Shown piece after piece: positions 13,593-24,599 of a stretch of DNA of 64,000 nucleotides; within the stretch, counting starts at the first letter, position 1; every line of letters starts with the position of its first letter. The notes beneath the pieces are model-generated. The model saw only the letters and a list, made by a program, of their open reading frames with translations, made no database searches and was not told where the DNA came from. Both the position numbers and the translations under genes were made by a program. Origin of the DNA: Chionoecetes opilio (Eukaryota > Arthropoda > Malacostraca > Decapoda > Majidae). The stretch is taken from contig JACEEZ010010964.1 of NCBI GenBank assembly GCA_016584305.1, positions 159,501 through 223,500 on the forward strand, given 5' to 3'.

Positions 13593-15093
13593 AGGGGTCC
13601 GGACTAAGTGTCCGGTTGGTCCTGTGTATTGCATCATGCACCAATATGAGTTCCAAATGACTAGCGTGGTAAGCTCTTTCTGATCAGTTGGTTCATCAGG
13701 CACTACATCACAGTGTCACAGCCTCTACGTTGGCCTAGAACGTGTCCATCATGTCCTTCTTAGACCTGAAGCAGGGCATGGTCTCCGGTGGTGGGCCCGA
13801 GCCCGGATGAACCCGTCTCTGGCCTGCTGCCCCACCACTGCTGCCGCAGCCTCTGTCACCTGCTTCACGACTCTTTCGGTGCTCTGAGTGTGGATAGAGA
13901 ACTCCGGAACCTCGTACGGCTTGACCAGGATCTCCTGGATCTGATCCCTGGACAGTGAACAGATGAATGCCGGCTCGTGCACCTGGCCAGGCTGCCAGCT
14001 GATCAGTGTCTGCAAGCTGGTGGCTAACAAGTTCAGCTTGGGTGTGATGCGAAGTCTTACACTGGTGTCCCCATACTCCTCGCCAGCCCTCAGCTTCAAA
14101 ATCTGGGTCACGGCGAACCTGCGGTCGTCCTCACTCTGACTCTCCATCAGCGAGAGGAGGACACATTCTGAGTGTGTGAATCATGCTCCTGTCCGCACGT
14201 AGAAGGTCACAGCTGTTTGGACCTTCTTGGGCTGCGACCTCATCACTCTGAGCTACGTGAGGATGTGCTTGGGGCCGTCCTCTAGTCTGTGGTGAACCTT
14301 GAGGTCGTAGTAGAGTTTGAAGTACACCTGCAGGCAGTACTTGACTAGGATTTCCAGGGTGTTCAGTTCTTTGCCAGTCAGTCCATGCTTTCTGGTCCAC
14401 ATATACACGAGCGACTGGGCTGTGGTGAGCCATCTGGAGTGGGACACCTTGCCACACTTGATCTCCTGCAGCTCGGACGGGAGAACGCCCCGCTTCACAG
14501 CCTGGACCAGCTGGTAGGAGACCTGCTGGTCAGTGGACATGTTGACCAGGATATACTCTGGTATCTCCGTGAGATCTTCACCGCCTGGCACTCCTCTGAA
14601 CTCTGCGTTGTACTGCATCTCATTCACGCTGGACAGCAGACTGCACACTGGACCCGTGAAGTCAGTGTCAGATGAGGTAGGCCCGTCGATGCTGGTGATA
14701 AGGTGGCGCAGGGGCAACTCGTTTGTGTGCAACACGCATATACTCCAGAAGAGCTTGCGTCCCAGCATCTTCTCCAAATGGACGTGAGTACCACCCTTCC
14801 ACCCCGTGTTGGCCCTAGTTGAGTCACCTTGCAGTACGATCAGTGAGTCGGTGGAGTCGTATGTCACCAGCAGATCACAGAGAGCCTGAGCCACCATGAA
14901 CGCAGGCTTCTCAGGTGGCACCGGGTCCTCTGGTACAAAGTGCCAAAGGTACCTTCCAGATGGCTCCTCTGTCACTGACACATGCTCCTCCCTGATCAAC
15001 CTTGGGTGCAGTTTCCCATAGCTGTCGGGCACCATCGCCCTGGTCTTGTCCTTCCTCCCATCGTAACCCAATCCAACTATTTTGGTACCCTGG
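13592..15093 (-). mobile_element. DDE DNA transposon C, truncated
   Basis: A transposase pseudogene with an apparent terminus at 13592 (TAGGGGTCCGGACTAAG) abutting a TA tract. The opposite end is missing: the coding region runs into a MITE at 15094 with about 250 expected N-terminal residues absent. The terminus resembles only loosely the TTAGGGTG ends of the two related elements at 33.9-39.8 kb. Confidence 0.6.
13749..15093 (-). pseudogene. DDE transposase C (D-D-CxxH-RW type)
   Basis: One continuous minus-strand frame from about 15093 to 13749. Motifs: YDGRKDKT (first Asp region), REEHVS, LQGDSTRANTG (second Asp), CVLHTNELPLRHL (C-x2-H), HSRWLTTA (the RW motif typical of hAT-type folds) and a C-terminal VVKQVTEAAAAV...ARDGFIRAR. 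The N-terminal third is missing. Two in-frame stops lie in the C-terminal part (TAG at 14253-14255 and TGA near 14187). I know this family only as unnamed arthropod/cnidarian proteins; hAT-like is my best guess, other C-x2-H DDE superfamilies are possible. Homologous to the transposases at 34440-36690 and 37190-39420. Confidence 0.75.
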
Positions 15094-15406
15094 TTAGGGT
15101 ACGCCGTATAACAGAAATTATTTTTCTCAACTTTGGCATGCCAATTTCCTATGTAAAATGGAATTCTAAGACGATTCTAACTTATTCAATTTTTGCATTT
15201 GAGCAATTCTTACTATGCAAAATCGCACTTTAAGCTATGATTTGCATATAAATATAAAAGTCCATTTTTGCATAGCAAGAAGTGCTCAAACCAAAAAGTT
15301 GAAGCGGTCAAACCACCCTTAAAATTCAATTTTACATAAGAAAACACCCTGCCAAATTCGAAATAATCTATATTTCACTTTCCATTGTACCTACGGCGTA
15401 CCCTAA
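15094..15406. mobile_element. 313-bp fold-back MITE
   Basis: The termini TTAGGGTACGCCGTA are inverted copies at 15094 and 15392-15406. The two halves align as an imperfect inverted repeat along most of their length, for example GAGCAATTCTTACTATGCAA (about 15200) against GAGCACTTCTTGCTATGCAA on the other strand. No ORF. No clear target duplication. The TTAGGGT start matches the termini of the two autonomous-sized elements at 33.9-39.8 kb. Confidence 0.85.
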
Positions 15407-15427
15407 TATATATATATAATTATATTA

Positions 15428-15483
<56 letters not shown>

Positions 15484-15544
15484 ATATATAATAATATATA
15501 TATATATTATATATATATATTATATATATATATATATATAATAT

Positions 15545-15604
<60 letters not shown>

Positions 15605-15722
15605 GTATATTATATATATATATTTAGTATATGTAATATATATATATATATATATATATATGTATAAAATTAATATATATATATATATGTATTATATATA
15701 ATAGAATTATATATATATATTT
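15402..15722. repeat. (TA)n microsatellite
   Basis: Long interrupted TA tract starting at the right end of the MITE. Tyr/Ile frames are artefacts. Confidence 0.95.
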
Positions 15723-16160
15723 AGAATGTAGTTTTAAAGGCTGCAAGAAATTTGGGTAGGTTAACACCCAGCTCAATTGTACAACATTGAAGCAATTTTT
15801 CTTTTGATACCAGTGAAGTAGAGAAACTAATTATTGTACATGTATTTCCAAAAATATTTTATTGTACTCGCATCCAAGAGTCCGTTTTTCAGTTTTAGAC
15901 TTAACATAAAAGTAAATTAGATCCTCCTGTACCCAATAAAACCCTCTTTGTTACGAGTTTGTGTGAAATGGTTAATATTTTTTTTGGCATTTCACCGAAC
16001 ACTTTAATACTTTTGGTGCTCTTTTGAGGGATAAATTTAAAGGTTTGTTATCAAACAATACACTCAGGTGTTCCTAGACACGAAAGTGATGCACTCATAT
16101 AATATCATCCCTGTGGTTATACCTTTATTTTTTTTCAAGCACACTCCTCGAGTGTTTAGG
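15723..16160. other. unassigned AT-rich spacer
   Basis: No ORF, repeat or motif recognised between the TA tract and the inverted-repeat element. Confidence 0.5.
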
Positions 16161-16163
16161 ACT

Positions 16164-16710
16164 CAGTGGTTCCCAACCTTTTTTCTGTTGTTTCCCCTTC
16201 AACCGTTCAACCAGCCGGATTTCCCCCTCATGTAGACAAGGAAAAAAGTAGCCAAATACAAAACTAGTTTGCTTAATAAAAAAAGTTATATAGACACTAT
16301 AAGTCAGGTTCACCGTTTTCATGCCGGGAATTGCTTTGCCATAGCGTTTTTTTTGTTGAAATGCCATCTATAGGGTGTAATAAACAAAAAAAACTTGGGT
16401 GGCATATTTACTTTGGGAATTGGGTTTTTGTGGGCTTTAAACGGGGTACTGTCATTTCACTGTTTATCGCCCGAAATAAAGCGCTTATATGTTATAACAA
16501 TTTTTATCTTTTAAAAAATATTAATCGGAAAATTATAAAAAAAGCAAGTGTCTTCCCATATCATTATTCATTTATGTACCAAATATTTAGTTGATATCTG
16601 GAATAATTATTAATGTATTAAAAAATATGATATTTGTACAGCAGAGTCTGTGAACCACGATATCCGCCGTCTCTGAACTGGGTTTAAATTTTGTCCATTT
16701 CAGCACCTTT
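16164..16710 (+). repeat. left long inverted arm
   Basis: Pairs with the right arm at about 18650-19256. Shared landmarks are CATCTATAGGGT, AACTTGGGTGGCA, GGGTTTTTGTGGG, TTTATCGCCCGAAAT, TTGATATCTGGAATAATTAT and ATATCCGCCGTC. No coding potential beyond short AT-rich frames. Confidence 0.8.
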
Positions 16711-17239
16711 GATTGTCTCCTACTATAAAACAATTCTAACTAAATATATGTACAATGAATGAATGCTAGGCCTAATCGATGATAGTAACGTAGCACTATT
16801 TTATGAAGTATGTTCTTCCCAGATAAGTATCCAATGCAGAAATAAGTCATCCGCGACTAGAAGATTTTAACAACCTCAGCACCAGTTAGTGTCAGGAATA
16901 GTTTTCTTTTGCTACATTATTTAGGCATATACTATGATATTTACACGATATAATGTTTATGTTTATATATAATATATTTAAGAAAAAAACAAACAATGTA
17001 TGATAAAAATGTAATATTCATGACATGACTTCATAGCACTGATAAAAATAAAGGAAATAAAAATATACTTTTCTGTAATCATCACACATTCATACCCCCT
17101 TTTAACCACCATTTAATTACTCCCTCAACATCTAGATGAATACTAACAATAGACCAAATGAATGTAAAATCTTAAATGAATCGTATGGGGTCATTGCTGA
17201 TCTTAATACATTGGCTAACTGTTTGGCCACATGTCATCT

Positions 17240-18601
17240 TCGTCACAAATACTGTAGTCTATCACGTTTCCACAGTCGGTGCATTTGCATAAAGCTGTGC
17301 ATGGCAGGCGATTTTTATGGCATGAAAAAGTTCACTTTCTTTTGCACGCACCTTTGCATCCACACCTAACTAGTTCAAGTACCGCACGTGGTGCTGGCTT
17401 TTCGAGACATTGTACTGGTATAAGGTTTTTGTCGTCATTTAGTTTCCATCATTGCCCTCTGGGAGCAGGTTCTTTGGCCTTGGTTCTTGGTAGGTTTTGT
17501 TCTTTTGGACATCAGGTTGGCACGTTGTATGTGAGGTTTCAGAGTGCTTCGCGTCGGTGGAAGCTTTTCACCCCCCAAGTTTTTGACCTTTAACAGCCCA
17601 TCGAAGATCTGGCAATGTGACGCACAAACTTTTTCTGGAGTATACACTGCAGACAACGTCTCGACATTGACAACATCAGCGTCCCGGAAGACTGGTCTGA
17701 ACATCCAAAAATCTGGAAAGTCTTTATAATCTTGCTGCTCGAAGGGTAGTTGTAGGAACTTGGTTATCCACGCTCTCTCGATATTTTTGAAGAACTTTCC
17801 CCCCCAATCCGCGCCAGTGAAGTTGTGCAGTCTATCAAAGCCTTTGAATTCTCCGTTCCAATCGCAGTGCACCTCTCTTTGATGGCAATTGTCCGGGAAA
17901 AACTTGCTCTGCCAGTTAACATCTTCAATTGTCCCGGGATGGTGTGGTTGGCAACAAGATCTATCAACAACAGAACACATCTGTGTCTGGGGACCACACA
18001 TACTGTCCGCGTTGCGTTCCTTGTTTGCCATCGATGAGCATGAAGCGGGATCTGTGTGCAGCTTCCTCGAGATTGTGAGGGACCTATTCTGACTGATGAT
18101 GTTGTTGCATTGGTGTATGCTGCTTGACCATACCAACAACAAAACCCTTTGTTACTCCCAGAGAAATTGCTTCCGCAATCGGGGGTTTCCCAGAAAAAAA
18201 ATTATGGGCTTTGGGGCTTGGTGTCTACATGGGATAGGGAGAAGCTCATAGGAACATTCATAGTCATCACGTCTTGTATATGAACTTCATGGCGTGGCTA
18301 AGGACTGCTCGCTTGGAACGTGTTTTTTTCTTTCATAATCCCGTTATATAGCGGTCGAAGATGATTTGTCCTTCACTGTACAATTCATCATGTTGTCGAT
18401 TCTCTTGACAAATGCATCAGCCAGGTCCCCCAATTGTGTGCATCCTTGAAGCTTCTTCATACTCTGTACGACCGCTTGTCCCCCAATGATGATGACCGTT
18501 CTCTGGCGAAACCCGGATTCCATCAACCCCAACTCGTCATCGTCAACAGAGTTACTTGTTGGGTGCAGGGCGACATAATCCCCGATGGATTCTGGATTCA
18601 T
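17240..18601 (-). pseudogene. XPG/FEN1-like nuclease with CXC Cys-rich tail, disrupted
   Basis: The N-terminal piece (18344-18601) ends with AFVKRIDNMMNCTVKDK and a stop. The central piece (17435-18142) contains HNFTGADWGGKF, the family version of the XPG/FEN G-x-D motif (usually FHxFTGxD), followed by AWITKFLQL. The C-terminal Cys-rich segment (about 17262-17368) shows RCGCKGAC...LPCTALCKC..CGN and carries a TGA where a Cys is expected. The family, common and unnamed in invertebrate genomes, joins a PIN/XPG-type metal nuclease core to a tesmin-like CXC domain. Substrate is unknown. This copy has several frame breaks and sits inside inverted arms, suggesting a transposon ORF rather than a host gene. 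Confidence 0.65.
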
Positions 18602-18649
18602 TAGCTTGGTGAGTTATTTGTTTCGCATCCACTTAATTAGAATCAGTAT

Positions 18650-19256
18650 ATTATAGGTGGCGACAAAATCGTACCCTAGTTCAGGACGGCGGATATCTTT
18701 GGGTTTACCGACTCTGCATGTACAAATAACATATTTGTTAATACATCAATAATTATTCCAGATATCAATAAATATTTTGGGACATTTAAATAATGATGAT
18801 GTGAGAAGACACCTGGTTTTGTTTCATAATTTCCTATTAATATTTTTGGAGATAAAAAATAGTTATATCAATATAGCGCTTTCATTTCGGGCGATAAACT
18901 GCGAAATGACGGCACCCCCCTTTAAGCCCCCACAAAAACCCAAATTCCAAAAAATTAAATTGCCACCCAAGTTTTTCTTTCTACTAAGACCCTATAGATG
19001 CCATTTAAACAATAAATCGCTTTTGGCACGCAATCGCAATTCCCACGGGATCACATTTCAGGTACACGGCGAACCGATATATCCTCTTATTCTGTATATA
19101 CCTGAAGAAAGTCAATTGCCACATTCTAAGACATTTTTTTCTGTCGTCTAAATGCTAGTAATTGAGAAGTCCCTATGGATAAATTTCCCCCTTAGAAACC
19201 TGAAATTTTTTTTTTTTTTCCCTAAGGGGAAATTTCCCATAGGTTGGGAAATGCCG
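18650..19256 (-). repeat. right long inverted arm
   Basis: Inverted counterpart of the left arm, carrying the same landmarks in reverse complement. The 124-residue plus frame at 18777-19151 lies in this arm and is not a gene. Confidence 0.8.
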
Positions 19257-19444
19257 GTTTAGATGCACATTTTAAGTAGGTTTCTTGCAGATTTGTTAGG
19301 AAAAACGTTTTTAATGAGCTAATTACATGAAAAATTTGCCCTCGGTAATGTAATCATTATAGTCTCATCATTTGTATCATTAAATTTATTATTGTTATTT
19401 TAAATTAGTATTAATATTATCATTTCCGTATATTATTATTATTG
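19257..19444. other. unassigned AT-rich spacer
   Basis: Short ATT-rich sequence with no recognised feature. Confidence 0.5.
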
Positions 19445-19561
19445 TCACATGGGCAGATAAGGCCGAGACACTTGAGCAGATAAGGTCCCTATATAGAACA
19501 ATAACTGGGAGGGAGAAAAAAATGGGCATAGACAGCACAGGACACCTAACTTATATAGTGT

Positions 19562-19957
19562 ACTAGCTGCAAAGCTGCCCTTCGGGCGGACTTTTTGGCT
19601 AGCTCCTGCGGAGGGCTATTGGTGGGCCTTCGGCCCACCAAACACAGACTCTCCAGATAGCCCCTTCTAACTTTCCTGAAATCATGGATGTATAAATGTC
19701 TGCATTAACGCCAACCTATTCACATCACCCCCAACCCATTCACTCACCCATTACCCATCACCCTACATCAAGGTTTCCTCAATTCTCGCAACCCACATTT
19801 TTTTCTCACAATTCTCGCTAATAGGCTATTAAAAATAAAAATAAATTAAAAGTGATCGGATCATCAAATAAGTGGGCTTAAAATGTTCCCCTGGTCGACC
19901 TGGTTCCAATACTGTGCCATATGATGGGATTGCGTCACTGGGGGCGGCACCTATCGC

Positions 19958-20000
<43 letters not shown>

Positions 20001-20038
20001 GACAGACACATACACACACTTTCGCTTATATTATTATA
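19562..20038 (+). mobile_element. Helitron-like hairpin/minisatellite repeat, compact copy
   Basis: Order of parts: ACTAGCTGCAAAGC start, GGGCGGACTTTTTGGCTAGC, the hairpin GGTGGGCCTTCGGCCCACC (19621-19639), CCATTCACTCACCCATTACC minisatellite, CTCGCTAATAGGCT, GTGATCGGATCATC, GGGGGCGGCACCTATCGCGG, a CA/CAGA microsatellite and the TTTCGCTTATATTATTATA end. No ORF. This is the least expanded copy and defines the family. It interrupts a LINE (ACACCTAACTT on the left, TTTAGCAAATGA on the right). Helitron/Helentron assignment is inference. Confidence 0.7.
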
Positions 20039-21155
20039 GATATTATAAAGAATATGGTTTAGCAAATGATATGTGAAATTTCAAGTTTAGATATTTAGTA
20101 AAAGATAGTCCAAGAATGTTCATTGTGGAAGAGGAGTGTTGTTAAAGAAGATAGGTTAGTTGTTTGAATAGTTTTGTCGAGTAGATATGTGAAGAAGCCG
20201 GGTTTTTGAGGCATTGTACAAAATTAAGTTTACTTTGCCCCAACCAAAAATTATAGGAAGATCAGGAAGGAAGATTAGGAAGAAGTTAGGCACTATATGG
20301 CATCTCTCCATGATTTAATCAGTCCCTTTTAAGGCGGACGTTTAATGAATGACGTTGAAAAATGCAGGGTAGAATCATCAGCGCAAGAGTGGTTAGGGAA
20401 TTGGGTTAGACGTAGATCATTTATGAATATTAAAAAGAAAGTTGGTGATTGGATAGAACCTTGAGAAACACCACTATTGATATACTTAGGAGAAAAAACA
20501 ATGATTATCTACAGTAGCTACAATAGAACGGTTAGAAAGATAACGCTGAAGGTGCAGCGAAAGGGATATTAACCGAATGAGGGTTGTTTGGATATTAAAG
20601 ATTTGTTCAAGACTCTATCAAAAACTTTTTATATGTCAAGGGCAACAGCATAAGTATCACATATATCCCTTTAGGAGGATGACCAGAATAAGTTAGAAAA
20701 ACTGAAAGATCGCCATTAGATTACCAAATTACGAAAACCGTACTGACGGTCAAATAGAAGATTGGGAGCAGATAGACGCTTAAAAATCTTCTTATCCTGT
20801 ATAGATTCAAAAGCTTTAGAAAGACAGGAAGGTAAAGCCTTAGGACGGTAGTTTGAATAATTAAAACGGTCACTCTTATTTAAAGTTTAAAGTGAGCAAA
20901 CTTCCAGCAAGAATGAAAGGAGGAAGTAGATAGACAAGGACTGAACAGTTTGACCATGCAAGGCGCAAACTGAAAAATAGCGTTTTTGAGAACAATAGGA
21001 GGGACTCCGGCAGGACCGTAAGCTTTCCGAGGATCTAGGCCAGAAAAGGCAAAGCAAACATCATTACGAAGGATACTGAGAGCAGGCATAACATTTCAAA
21101 CTCAGAGGTCATACATAATATAAAGTTAGAGGATGGAGAAGAAGGATGAACAAGG

Positions 21156-21302
21156 CTTTCATCAAATGGAATGAAATTTTTTGGAAAGATTGCCTTCATC
21201 AACCGGAATGGAATGTTTTAGCAAAGATTACCTCCATCAACCGGAATGGAATTTTTAGCAAAGATTGCCTTCATCAACCGGAAAGGAATTTTTTGCAAAG
21301 AT
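21156..21302 (-). repeat. ~45-bp tandem repeat inside LINE RT
   Basis: Units of CTTCATCAACCGGAATGGAA followed by TTTTTAGCAAAGATTGC are repeated three to four times. The sister copy near 23330-23370 has a single unit, so the expansion happened after this copy inserted. It encodes reiterations of AKNSIPVDG on minus. Confidence 0.85.
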
Positions 21303-21597
21303 TTGAGCAAATAGATCAGGTTTAGAAATAGATGGGATAGCTGTTGAGCCATCCAGGAGAAGGATAGCAGGTGGATGAAGAAGAAAATTGTCAGAGATTT
21401 TTTTAACTTGATGCAATAAGTCAGAAGAAGAGTTTGATTCAAAAATATTTTGACATTAACGATGAATAGGCAGGATTTTTAGTTAAAGTACAAAAAACGA
21501 TTTGGCATGATTACGGGCAGGAATAAAAAGACCATGAATTTTCGGAGATGGACGGTCACGGTACAGGATGTGAGCGACCAACGGCATTTTTTAAAAA

Positions 21598-21631
<34 letters not shown>

Positions 21632-21636
<5 letters not shown>

Positions 21637-22330
21637 TCACTATGAACTGGCCAAGGGCACAACAAAAATGGGTAACACAAAGCCCGCTTAGTTGCCATTC
21701 CCTATAAAGAAGACAGTAAGAGAATAAAAAAAAAAAGAGGATGAGCCAATTTAGTTCGGGAGGTGTCTTGTTACTCTTCTTTTGAAAAGATTTTAAGTCA
21801 TAGGAAAGTGGAAAAATAGAAACAGGAAGAGAGTTCCAGAGTTTATCAGTGAAAGGGATGAAAGAGTAAAGATACTGGTTCACTCTTGCATTAGGAAGAT
21901 GGACAGAATAGGGATGAGAATGAGTAGAAAGTCTTGTGCAGCGAGGCCGCGGGAGGGGAGGAGGCATGCAGTTAGCAAGTTCAGAAGAGCAGTGAGCATG
22001 AAAATAACGGTAGAAGAGAGCAAGAGAAGCAACATTGCGGCGGTGATTTAAAGATTGAAGACAGTCAGTCAGAGGAGAGGAGTTGATGAGACGAAAAGCT
22101 TTTGACTCAACCCTGTTTTGGAAAGCTGTATGAGTGGATCCTCCCCAAACATGTGAGACATACTCCATACATGGGCGGATAAGGCCCCTGTAGAGAGCAA
22201 GCAACTGGGAGGGAGAAAAAAAAGGACGCAGACGCCACAGGACACCTAACTTCTTAGAAGCTGTTTTAGCAAGAGATGAGATGTGAGATTTCCAGTTCAG
22301 ATTTTTAGTAAGAAGTCCTAGAATGTTCAT
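21632..22330 (-). pseudogene. LINE C-terminal region after RT
   Basis: Open for 232 codons: TKNLNWKSHISSLAKTA (post-palm), FFSPSQLLALYRGLIRPCMEY, HVWGGSTHTAF, NHRRNVASLALFYRYFHAHC and a terminal DKLWNSLPVSIFPLSYDLKSF. The same domain recurs as fragments at 43.1 kb and 43.65 kb. It follows the palm with YADD (about 22570) in a frame-shifted arrangement. Confidence 0.85.
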
Positions 22331-22339
22331 TGTAGAAGA

Positions 22340-23430
22340 AGGAGCCAGTTGAGTGTCATTGAAGAAGAGAGGATAGTTATCTGGAAGGTTTTGTCAAGTA
22401 GATAGGTGAAGAAATTGGGTTTTTGAGGCATTGAACAAAAAAAGGTTTGCTTTGCCCCAATCAGAAATTATAGAAAGATCAGAAGTTAGGCGCTCGGTGG
22501 CATCTCTCCGTGAATCACTTAGTTCCTGTTGAGTTGGACGTCTAATAAAAGACGTAGAAAAATGCGTGGTAGAATCATCAGCGTAGGAGTGGATAGGGCT
22601 TTGAGTTAGACTTAGAAGATCATTAATGAATAATAGAAAGAAAGTGGGTGATAGGACAGAACCCTGGGGAACACCACTATTGATAAATTTAGGAGAAGAA
22701 CAATGTCAGTCTACAGTAGCTGCAATAGAATGGTTTGAAAGGAAACTTAAGATGAAGGTACAAAGAGAAGGATAGAAACCGAATGAGGGTAGTTTGGAAA
22801 TTAAAGATTTGTGCCAGACTCTATCAAAAGCTTTTGATATGTCAAGGGCAACAGCAAAAGTTTAACCGAAACCCCTAAAGGAGGATGACCAAGATTCAGT
22901 TAGGAAAGCTAGAAGATCGCTAGTAGATCGTCCTTTACGGAAACTGTACTGACGATCAGATAGAAGATTGTGAGCAGATAGATGCTTAAGAATCTTCTTA
23001 TTAAGTATAGATTCAAAAATTTTAGAAAGGCAGGAAGTCAACGCTATAGCTCGGTAGTTTGAAGTATTAGAACGGTCACCCTTCTTAGGAACAGGTTGGA
23101 TGTGAGCAAACTTCCAGCAAGAAGGAAAGGTGGAAGTAGATAGACAAAGACGGAAAAGTTTGACCAGGCAAGGTGCAAGCACAGAAGCACAGTTTTTGAG
23201 AACAATAGGAGGGACATCTTCAAGACCCTTCCGAGGATTTAGGCCAGAAAGGACAAAGAAAACATCATTCCGAAGGATCTTAATGACAGGCATAATATAG
23301 TCAGAAGGTGGAGGAGAATTAGGAACAAGCCCTTCATCAACCAGAGTGGAATTTTTTGCAAAGGTTTGAGCGAAGAGTTCAGCTTTAGAAGTAGATGAGA
23401 CAGCTGTGGAGCCATCTGGGTGAAGCATAG
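22340..23430 (-). pseudogene. LINE reverse transcriptase
   Basis: Motifs: VPKKGDRSNTSNYRAIALT (fingers), QYSFRKGRSTSDLL, ALDISKAFDRVWH (near 22800, first catalytic Asp), then SPIHSYADDS near 22570 (catalytic pair intact). A TAA at 22862-22864 splits the frame just before the palm Asp segment; another frame change lies between the palm and C-terminal region. Catalytic residues are kept, so decay is recent relative to the neighbouring copy. Confidence 0.85.
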
Positions 23431-23879
23431 GAGGGAAAGATGAAGAAGAAAAAATGTTAGAGATGTTATTAGCTAGATGCCATAAGTCACGAGAGGAATT
23501 TGATTAAGAAATATTTTGAATTTTTTTATGAATGAAAGAGTTTTTGGTAAGTTGAAGTAAAGATTTGGCATGATTACGGGCAGAAATATAAAGGGCATGA
23601 GTATCAGGAGATGGATGCTTACGGTACCGTTTGTGAGCTACCTCTCTATCTCGGACAGCATGAGAACAAGCAGAGTTAAACCAAGGTTGACGGGCTTTAG
23701 GATTAGAGAAAGTGTGTGGAATGTACGCCTCTATGCCAGAGACTATGACCTCAATTATGCGCTCTGCACAAAGAGATGGGTCTTTGACATGGAAGCAGTA
23801 ATCATTCCATGGAAAATCAGAGTAGTTCTGCCTTAGGTCTTCCCACTTAGCTGAGTTGAAGTGCCAGAAGCACCTCCGC

Positions 23880-24540
23880 TTAGGTGGGTCCCGAGACGGT
23901 ACCGAGCGGGATAGGACAGGTTACAGAAATAAGATTGTGATCGGAGGAACCCAACGGAGAGAATAGTTTCACAGAGTAAGCAGAAGGGTTAGTAGTTAGG
24001 AAAAGATCAAGAATGTTGGGCGTGTTTCCAAGGCGGTCAGGAATACGGGTAGGGTGCTGCACCAGCTGCTCTAGGTCTTGGAGGATAGAAAAGTTGTAGG
24101 CTTGTTCACCAGGTTGGTCAGTGAAAGAAGATGATAGCCAAAGCTGGTGGTGAACATTGAAGTCCCCAAGAATGGAAATTTCAGCTAAAGGAAAATGCAA
24201 TGAGATGTGCTCCACTTTTGATGTTAAATAGTCGAAGAATTTTACATAGTCAGAGGAGTTAGGTGAGAGATATACAGCACAGCTAAATTTAGGAAAAGAG
24301 TGACATTGAAGTCGAAGCCAGATGGTAGAAGATTCGGAAGATTCAAGGCCGTGGGCACGAGAGCAAGTGATGTCATTGCGCACATATACGCAACAGCTAG
24401 CTTTGGATTTAAAATGAGAATAGAGACAGTAAGAGGAAATAGAAAAAGGTCTGCTGTCAGTGCTCACAACCAACTGAGTTTCGGTGAGGAAAAGAAGATG
24501 AGCTGTAAACAAACTCACACTGATGTACTCTGGCAGCACC
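23880..24540 (-). pseudogene. LINE apurinic-type endonuclease
   Basis: A 219-codon frame with LLFLTETQL (catalytic Glu), [30 protein letters not shown] (GDFN Asp/Asn pair) and SSDHNLISV (SDH terminal motif), the full EEP-fold signature. It normally nicks target DNA to prime reverse transcription. N-terminal codons upstream of 24540 are in another frame (RIWRCCQST...). Confidence 0.85.
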
Positions 24541-24599
24541 TCCAGATACGTGAATTGGATCCCTTGTGACGGAGAAGGTAAAGCAGGAGTTTAATAATA

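Larger units (their letters stand above)
16161..19256 (-). mobile_element. TIR element carrying an XPG-like/Cys-rich gene (copy 1)
   Basis: A ~3.1 kb unit with long inverted arms (about 16330-16710 against 18655-19030, extending outward) around a minus-strand gene. The outer left end is CAGTGGTTCCCAACC; the right end read inward shares TTCCCAACCT. GTTTAGG at 16154 and GTTTAGA at 19257 are a possible imperfect target duplication. The arms are roughly 80% identical by eye, so the insertion is old. Confidence 0.7.
19445..21590 (-). mobile_element. older Jockey/CR1-like LINE copy, truncated at both ends
   Basis: Aligns collinearly with the better copy at 22160-23640: GGCAGATAAGG at 19452, ACTGGGAGGGAGAAAAAA near 19503, the CADD remnant of the YADD site near 20375, and the N-terminal RT side to about 21588. 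A Helitron-like repeat (19562-20038) interrupts it. It lacks the 3' 500 bases and the endonuclease. Many stops; non-functional. The short reading frame at 20880-21089 (NDVCFAFSGLDPRKA) is a remnant of its RT fingers. Confidence 0.8.
21601..24560 (-). mobile_element. near full-length Jockey/CR1-like LINE (endonuclease plus RT)
   Basis: A poly(T) run at 21601-21633 is the poly(A) tail on the coding strand. Upstream come the C-terminal region, RT and apurinic-type endonuclease, reaching about 24560. No ORF1 is recognised before the endonuclease. The element lies directly next to the older copy of the same family in the same orientation, as if inserted into it. Confidence 0.85.

Noticed and set aside
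17136..17593. Cys-rich plus-strand ORFs
   Set aside because: The Cys-rich signal belongs to the minus-strand CXC tail; plus frames show no conserved spacing.
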